Shown piece after piece: positions 58,443 through 64,000 of a stretch of 64,000 nt of DNA. Where the stretch lies: assembly GCA_021399435.1 (NCBI GenBank), contig JAJTUP010000020.1, positions 868,001 through 932,000 of the forward strand, in the 5' to 3' direction. The notes beneath the pieces are model-generated. The model was given only the letters and a program-made list of their open reading frames with translations. It was not told the DNA's origin and did not search any database. The DNA is from Diaporthe sp. PMI_573. Lineage: Eukaryota; Ascomycota; Sordariomycetes; Diaporthales; Diaporthaceae. The position numbers and the translations under genes were made by a program. Position 1 is the first letter of the stretch; every line of letters begins with the position of its first letter.

Positions 58443-58768
58443 CCCAAATAAACACAAATCAAGTACTCATTCTCATAAGTCAAAGTTCGAACTGAGCGTC
58501 GTGCTTGACTATGCCAGTGGTGTTTGGGCTTGCAAGTGAATGCTGGGCAACCGACGATGTGTGGCCAAGACGCTCAGCTTCCAACGGCAGCTTATCTTTC
58601 GCAGCCCCCCTCCCCCCAGCTGCCTCATCGTGTAGCATCCATCCTTCGCGCCTAGTGTCTAGCCTTGGCGTCTCGTGGCTACTCATTTCTGCTTCTTATT
58701 AGTTGTCAATGTCCATAGAAAAATGTGACCAATTATCGAGTTACAAGTGCAAACTACTGCCTCGCAAA
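58443..58768. other. Short intergenic region before the aldo-keto reductase
   Basis: 326 bp between two rightward genes. An upstream in-frame ATG at 58709 would add 20 residues to the reductase; I prefer 58769 because of its GCAAAATGG context and because AKRs normally begin close to the first strand. Confidence 0.5.
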
Positions 58769-59785
58769 ATGGCCTCAAAGGCTTTAGACCTCACCCCCAC
58801 GTCGACGGTGGACCTCCTCGCACACGGCGTCACCATGCCCCGGCTCGGCTTCGGCATCTACCGTGTCCAGCCCTCCGAGACGGTCGACGTGGTTCTCGCC
58901 GCACTGGACGCCGGGTACCGCCACATCGACTCGGCGCAGCTGTACAACAACGAGGCCGAGCTGGGCCGGGCGATCCGCCGGTCCGGCGTCGATAGGAAGG
59001 ACGTCTTCCTCACCACCAAGATCCGCTACCCGGGCATGAACAAGGCGAAGACGTGGAAGAAGGTCCTCGACAGCGTTAAGAAGGTCTCCGGGACTGAGGT
59101 GGCCACTGGGAGGAAGAGGAAGCGCGCCGATGATGAAGGAACACCTGCTGCTCCTGTTGAGGGGCAGATCGACGCGGGTAATGAGGAGTACGTGGACTTG
59201 TTCCTCGTACATACGCCGTACGGAGGCCCGAACGCCAAGAAGGAGCGCAGGGAGATGTGGCTTGCTCTGGAGAGGGCCTTTGAAGAGGGCAAGGCCAGGT
59301 CGATAGGCGTCAGCAATTACAAGGTCGAGCATCTCGAGGAGATGCGAGAATACGCCAAGGTGTGGCCGCCACACGTCAACCAGATACAGGTAGGCAGGGA
59401 TGCCCTACAGCCTCGCCCGCCGAGATCATGAACATGGAAACAGACTGGATGCTAATATGTCGCACAGCTCAACCCTTGGGATCAACAGCGCGAGGTCATC
59501 GCCTACTGCCAGGAACATGGCATCGTGGTCCAGGCGTTCAGCCCGCTCGCCCGCGGCGACAGGTGGGACGAGCCGGCTGTGGCCGAGCTGGCGGACAAGT
59601 ATGGGAAGTCACCGGCGCAGCTTCTCATACGCTATGCACTGCAAAAAGGATGGGTGCCTCTGCCCAAGAGTGAGAGGCCGGAGAGAATGAAGGAGAACGC
59701 GCGCGTGTTTGATTTTGTGATTAAGGACGAGCATATTGGGATGCTTGATGAGCTTGATGGGAAGAAGTTGGGATACTTTGAGTGA
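58769..59785 (+). CDS. Aldo-keto reductase
   Basis: Predicted 312 residues, exons 58769-59389 and 59468-59785, with a 78-bp phase-0 intron (GTAGGC...ACAG). The catalytic tetrad is Asp54, Tyr59 (DSAQLYNNE), Lys84 (TTKIR) and His148 (LVHTP). The signatures IGVSNYKVEHL and VNQIQLNPW, the latter restored across the intron, complete a TIM-barrel AKR that reduces aldehydes or ketones with NADPH. The C-terminal cofactor region reads VPLPKSERPERMKEN, close to the IPKS motif. An unusual ~28-residue insert (about 111-139, with KRKR and an acidic stretch) sits between barrel elements just before the His strand. It resembles AKR3-type fungal enzymes; the substrate is unknown. Confidence 0.9.
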
Positions 59786-60422
59786 TGTCTTTCAATTGTC
59801 TGGACAGTTTTCTTTCAATCCCCCTCAAGTCCTATTGTTAATCCACCATGATAATGTGACACCGTTTCCCAGCTCCAGGGTTGTCTACTTCAGTTAGCCT
59901 GGCTGGCATGAGCGGTTCGCTGTCTTGTTCACCCTCCCGGGCAATAGTGCGGGTAAAAATGACCACCTAGGACTTCTTGCAGGCACACAAACGTGGAGCT
60001 AAGTTGGTCACACATGTTCTATTGTGTACCTTGGCAAGCGGCAAGCGGGACAGAGTGTCCACAAGCCCCCAATGTTTACAGTCAATGACATGCTCTCCCG
60101 ACTTCAGAACAATGAAAGAGAGCCACCTTTCATTATCTCCCGCCTCGATCCTCCCGTGTGACAAGGTGGATTAGCATAGTGAATGTGGACCACACAGCCA
60201 TGTTCACCATCCAGACACGGAAAACCTGTATATAGTTGTAAATCGCCGGTTAAGGAATAGCGAGGAATTATTTTTCGAGTCTTTCTAGCTTTGATTAGTA
60301 AATAAAGAGAAGGCCATCACCTGTACCTGCCTCAATCAGAATGAAGTTGCCCTGCGGAAAGATTAGTCGATTCGGCGTGGCTTGGTGCATACTCTTATTG
60401 TAATTCAAGTCAACAACTTAGA
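59786..60422. other. Intergenic region before the Ulp1-like gene
   Basis: About 640 bp with no gene recognised. A/T content rises toward the right, matching the change in composition at the Ulp1-like gene. Confidence 0.4.
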
Positions 60423-61310
60423 ATGAATGAAATTCAGCTTACAAGCGTACCCGCCTTGTTGGACAGCGAGTCGCTTACGGTTGACCCAGATTGGACGTTG
60501 CAGAGATTTGCAAACAGTGCAGAAGATGCACGCAAGGCCATTCACTCTATGAATATTCTCCAAGTATTTTTCTGCCCTGTTGTGCCAATACCAATATGTC
60601 TTGCTAATATGTTTCTGGGGAACCAGAGCACCAGAAACGGAGCCACGAACCCGAGTATTGTCGACCAATGCGTCGATTTCCAACTGAGATACCTCCCACT
60701 AGAGGCATCCACAATTATAGCATACATTGCGTCTGACTCCACGGCCAACCCGTCACATTTATTCAACTTAGGGCTCACCAATGACGCATTCGATCATGAA
60801 AATGCTGTTTTTTTCAAAGACCACAGAGGATTTTTCAGACAAATAAGAGACAACCCATGGACCATAGTGCCTATCGGGATAAACGGGCACTACACCATAG
60901 TCATTATACATGCAAGGCTGGTACCGAGGTCTCATGGTAGACGGGCCATGTCCATATTAATACGGGATATTGTGGTGGCAGACCCACTGAGAAACCCGAC
61001 TTTGAAAAGATTCATATATGAACGCCTCCGATGCATGTTCATCCAAAAAAGAGGATTTATATTCGAGCGTGATCAGCCGGTCGACTTCTGGTACCCAAGG
61101 CAGGGTTGTGACAGGCATGCATGTGGATTCAGGGTTTATGAGATCATCCGGATCATGATCACCAGGATCAGCCAGTCCGTTGCAGAGGGGGGTCTCACAG
61201 AAGGCTTCAACTTGGACGCCATTTGGCGAGGGTTGAGTGACATGTGCTTCAAGAGCTGTCCTTCTTCAGTGTCCCTTGATGCCTACTGCATTCCCAACTC
61301 TGATGCATAG
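60423..61310 (+). CDS. Ulp1/C48-like putative cysteine protease
   Basis: A 295-residue uninterrupted frame from ATG 60423. The region WTIVPIGINGHYTIVII (146-162) matches the WxxxPIN...HWxLxxI pattern around the catalytic His of SUMO/Nedd8-type Ulp1 proteases, giving His156. VVADPL gives Asp187, RQGCDRHACGF supplies a candidate oxyanion Gln227 and Cys234-Gly. The order H-D-Q-C and the spacing fit the C48 fold, though Gln-to-Cys spacing is one residue longer than in Ulp1. Such proteins cut SUMO or other ubiquitin-like tags; orphan members occur in transposons and accessory fungal regions. Codon use is richer in A/T-ending codons than in the neighbouring AKR, suggesting a different history. Substrate and location are unknown. 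Confidence 0.6.
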   Translation: MNEIQLTSVPALLDSESLTVDPDWTLQRFANSAEDARKAIHSMNILQVFFCPVVPIPICLANMFLGNQSTRNGATNPSIVDQCVDFQLRYLPLEASTIIAYIASDSTANPSHLFNLGLTNDAFDHENAVFFKDHRGFFRQIRDNPWTIVPIGINGHYTIVIIHARLVPRSHGRRAMSILIRDIVVADPLRNPTLKRFIYERLRCMFIQKRGFIFERDQPVDFWYPRQGCDRHACGFRVYEIIRIMITRISQSVAEGGLTEGFNLDAIWRGLSDMCFKSCPSSVSLDAYCIPNSDA

Positions 61311-61360
61311 ACGTTGACAACACCATGATCAATATCTGAGAGCTTTCACCCCAAAAAGAC

Positions 61361-61965
61361 ATGTTGAGGGGACACGTGACTGACAAATCTTCAATAGGTG
61401 ACTTCCAGCCCGACAAGGTGCGAGCCGAGATGATTGGGATACTGGCAAACCGTGCGATGCAGTTTACGGATTGGTCGACCAGGGTATGTCTCGTCCCTGT
61501 AAGGGAAGTCAAAGACCGCGCCGTGGGCGTCTTGAATGGCACCCGGGCCCGGACCGATGAGTATGGCTCCAGGCTAAGTGACCTGCCACACCACAATGCC
61601 ATGCAGTACACCGAGGACACCCTGATAAACAGGATCGTACGTACAACCTCCTCACCACTCCTAAACCTATGACGACTTCCCCTGACTTTCCTTCTCAACA
61701 GCCGCCCCCCTCTGTGCCCGGTCGGTCCAGCAGCCTGCCTCTCCACAGCTGGGGTGTACCAGACCCGGCCAGCCGGGGGCCGAGCATCTTGCCAGTGGCG
61801 ACTTTTACTGGAGCTCCTGTGCCGCCGCCTGGGCTGCAACCTGGAAGCGGATTCGAATGGGCCCTTAGACTCGTACCTGGAACCGGCAACCAATGGATGG
61901 TGGTAGCACGACCGATTGTAAACATAGCTTCGCCAGACATCGATGTCATCATGTCAGGCGCGTGA
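61361..61965 (+). CDS. Hypothetical protein with proline-rich C-terminal half
   Basis: Predicted 179 residues from exons 61361-61636 and 61702-61965, joined by a 65-bp intron (GTACGT...CAACAG) in phase 0. The first exon encodes a mixed helical segment (DKVRAEMIGILANRAMQF). The second is Pro/Gly-rich (PPPSVPGR, PVPPPGLQPG) and ends IDVIMSGA. I recognise no family. It starts 50 bp after the Ulp1-like gene on the same strand, so it could instead be the distal part of that gene if an intron bypasses the TAG at 61308. The start and the link are uncertain. Confidence 0.4.
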
Positions 61966-62605
61966 AGGTTGCGCTCAGGGTGGGTGGTTCAAGCGTATTC
62001 AAATCTAAATTTTTCTCTATAACTCGTGGTTGTCTTTTTGTCCTCGACTGTAACATTACGGACTAGCTGTTCTGTTGTTTTCCTTTGTTGACTGATGGTG
62101 CTGTTGGGCCAGCGGGAAGAATTTATTTGACACCAAGTATCATCTTGGCTTCTGTATAACATTTCATGTATTCTATTATCGACTCCATACTCAATTCTCT
62201 GTTTTACCTGGCTTAAGTGATAGCGGAGTAGTGCGCCAACTTTTCGTTGCAGTAGAGACCAGGCTCGAATTCAATAGTCTCTAGCGCCGGAGCTCAGGGA
62301 AAGTTTCAAATATCCTCTGATCAATCGCTGTGAATAATTCGGGATTCTCTTCACGCAAAAACAGCAGATGCGAGGTGTTATGAGATTCTCAGAGACTAAT
62401 GTGACCGGAACCTAAGTATCTGTGACTGATTAACTTGGTGCGTTACCAACGGCGCGCTCAGTTAGAGAATAGGGGCGGTTGAATAGTGTTCTCGTGAAGC
62501 GATAATTTAGGCTTCCTTCGGTTGACGCACGATACTAAGCTAATGTACAGGATATCCACAAACAACGTGTTATGAGCTCTGAGGGCTGAATCAATGTGTT
62601 CCTAA
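61966..62605. other. Intergenic region between converging accessory genes
   Basis: About 640 bp, A/T-rich, lying between the 3' ends of the proline-rich gene (+) and the PD-(D/E)XK-like gene (-). No gene or repeat recognised. Confidence 0.4.
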
Positions 62606-63616
62606 TTAATCTCCACGACGATACATGTTCGCATTTGCCCGTTGTTGAGCAGTCATGTCTGCCAGCCTCTTCGCCTCCGCCTGAGCTCGAGCCCTTTGAA
62701 GCTCGGCCCTGGTAGGCTCAAAAGGAGCCACTTGGGGCTGTTCGAACTTGGCGTTCTTCTTCTCCGAGTACGCTTCCATGATGAAACCCAGAAGTGCCTT
62801 GCGATAGTGTTTCCTACTCTCAACTGGTGTCCCATATGCCCATCTGGCATGGCCGTCGAGTGCTGTATGAGGTAGCTTGCTCGGCCGTCCTTTTCTGAAG
62901 TCTTTGCCGGCGAAATGCCAAAGGAAAAGATTGTCCCAGTCGAACAGCGCCACGAATCGTGTTCCAAATTTGGAGGCGTAGGCGGCCGCCTGTTTGGTCA
63001 AGCATTTGGCGTTGTTTGCCATAGCACTTTCTTGTTTCGTTCCGACGATCGTATTGATGGTATCTACGATTGCGCCACGATTTGCGGTCGAAAAATCGCG
63101 GACACGGCCGGCGGCAAATTCTGCAGGCTTAATGTGGCCTCTGTTCTTGTACTCGAGCACAACCATTACCTCGCCGTCGATTTTGATGAGAGCGTCACAT
63201 CGGCAGTCATCAATGGTCACTTCCGCATGACATCCAACTTGTTGTTTCTCGAACTGGCTCTGTAAAGCTATGATGACGGGGTGAAGCAGCCAAAGTGCGG
63301 CGGAGCGGACAATATCTGCCTCACTCTCGAGTATGCAAGGCTGGTACGGTGCAGGCAGGTACGAGCGCCTCAGGTTGGCTTCATTGGCCGCGCAGATTGC
63401 CTTTGCTCTTGTAAGATATTCCTCGACATCTTTTTTGAACCAGACAGCTGGAGGAGTGGCGTCCTGTGTAGAACCTCCTCGCGTCCTGATGTCGATTTTG
63501 GGCACCTGAAGGTGCACGGGTCCATTGGACAGGATCAACACCTCCTCACTGAATGATTCGTATAGAGTGAGGGAGTCAAATTTTGGGTCATAGCTTGAGA
63601 GATTTTGTCGAGACAT
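62606..63616 (-). CDS. PD-(D/E)XK nuclease-like fungal protein
   Basis: A 336-residue intronless frame from ATG 63616, the first Met in frame. The central part has the restriction-endonuclease-like core. A helix with Glu99 (ESEADIVRSAALWLL) is followed by Asp141 in CRCDALIKI and by Glu155-x-Lys157 in VVLEYKNRG, the D...ExK metal-binding signature. A later KQAAAYASKFGTRFVALFDW (208-227) resembles the helix-strand unit (Q...Y...L.D) seen after the core in many fungal PD-(D/E)XK proteins. The C-terminus is a charged Q/A/R-rich helix. The residues suggest an active fold, but whether it cuts DNA or RNA, or serves as a recognition domain, is unknown. Such proteins are common in accessory regions of Pezizomycotina. 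Confidence 0.6.
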   Translation of the reverse strand: MSRQNLSSYDPKFDSLTLYESFSEEVLILSNGPVHLQVPKIDIRTRGGSTQDATPPAVWFKKDVEEYLTRAKAICAANEANLRRSYLPAPYQPCILESEADIVRSAALWLLHPVIIALQSQFEKQQVGCHAEVTIDDCRCDALIKIDGEVMVVLEYKNRGHIKPAEFAAGRVRDFSTANRGAIVDTINTIVGTKQESAMANNAKCLTKQAAAYASKFGTRFVALFDWDNLFLWHFAGKDFRKGRPSKLPHTALDGHARWAYGTPVESRKHYRKALLGFIMEAYSEKKNAKFEQPQVAPFEPTRAELQRARAQAEAKRLADMTAQQRANANMYRRGD

Positions 63617-63669
63617 GGTGGGAGGTCGGCTTCCGTGGATTGGTAAATTGAGCTGCGCACAATTGTCTA

Positions 63670-64000
63670 TTAAAACTGAAAAAAGTTTGGAAGTAGGTAT
63701 TCCTTTGTAGGAAGACTTGGGGAAATATCCAGAACACCTGGTTCTAATAGATAGTCTCGGACGATAGATGAATGGGAATTGAGCATCCTCAACGACCTGG
63801 CTTGCAGGTGAGACAATTCTCTTATAAAGTGAAATATCCAAGAGGGATTATAGTCGCAGCCTTCCAACCTGGAAGGACACAAACCTGATACTGCAGGCTG
63901 GAGTGGAGACGGCCGGGACTCTTGACCTTCTGGCAACATTCGAAACCAATATCGGTCCAATGGAATCATGGCGTCAAATTTCGATCCAGATATCAACGGT
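63670..64000 (-). other. Open frame running off the window edge, possibly a gene fragment
   Basis: A minus-strand frame of at least 109 codons is open to the end of the window and stops at 63670, about 50 bp before the PD-(D/E)XK ATG. It contains no domain I recognise. It may be the end of an upstream gene or chance. An intron joining it to the next gene is possible but no clear splice pair was found. Confidence 0.2.

Noticed and set aside
61249..61893. 214-codon minus-strand frame
   Set aside because: It overlaps the Ulp1-like gene end and the spliced proline-rich gene; Arg/Ser-rich without features.

Overview
This window is from a filamentous ascomycete (Pezizomycotina, most likely a Sordariomycete). 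The signs are short GT-AG introns with GTRAGT-type donors, CAAAATGG-like start contexts, a pol III tRNA gene, and typical fungal families: a Prm10-type membrane protein, an arrestin-like adaptor, a proteinase-K-like subtilase, a GH28 polygalacturonase, an AIM6-like protein and a SAPS-domain protein. The secreted protease and pectinase would suit a plant- or litter-associated fungus; that is inference. All exon structures here were built by eye from splice signals, reading frame and family fit.

Layout. 1-13 kb: a TXNDC17-like thioredoxin-fold protein (311-894, -), a gene-poor 5.5 kb, a Prm10/ThrE-like transporter (6394-8959, +), an arrestin-domain adaptor (9781-11573, +) and a 79-residue unknown (12443-12738, +). 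13-20 kb: tRNA-Gly(CCC), an MFS transporter gene split by a hAT transposon with perfect 8-bp target duplications, and a divergent pair of short-chain dehydrogenases. 20-30 kb: an accessory block with an unknown gene and two tandem paralogues (A and B) of a Q/N-rich protein. Each paralogue has a single in-frame TAG at the same place, followed by about 250-285 further open codons that are conserved between the two. 30-38 kb: a secreted subtilase (-), a long gene-poor stretch and a secreted polygalacturonase (+). 40-43 kb: a third Q-rich relative (C) with about 19 heptapeptide repeats and no internal stop, preceded by a degenerate 140-156-bp tandem repeat leader. 45-55 kb: an AIM6-like secreted protein (-) and a Sit4-associated SAPS protein (+) whose last intron is about 1.34 kb and contains a long ORF in the host frame. 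56-64 kb: an HSL-type alpha/beta hydrolase with Asp at the nucleophile position, an aldo-keto reductase, a Ulp1/C48-like putative cysteine protease, an unknown proline-rich gene and a PD-(D/E)XK-like protein, with a partial open frame at the edge.

How the genes fit together. Most genes look independent, as is usual in fungi. The two SDRs share a 493-bp divergent promoter and lie next to the broken MFS transporter, so they may be the remains of a small catabolic or export cluster. The Q/N-rich paralogues, the Ulp1-like gene and the PD-(D/E)XK gene look like accessory material set between conserved genes.

The strongest unexplained signal is the shared TAG codon in A and B. The frame, the basic motif just after the stop and the C-terminal motifs are all kept beyond it, while relative C reads through the same layout as one polypeptide. 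This suggests programmed stop-codon readthrough or regulated splicing around the stop.
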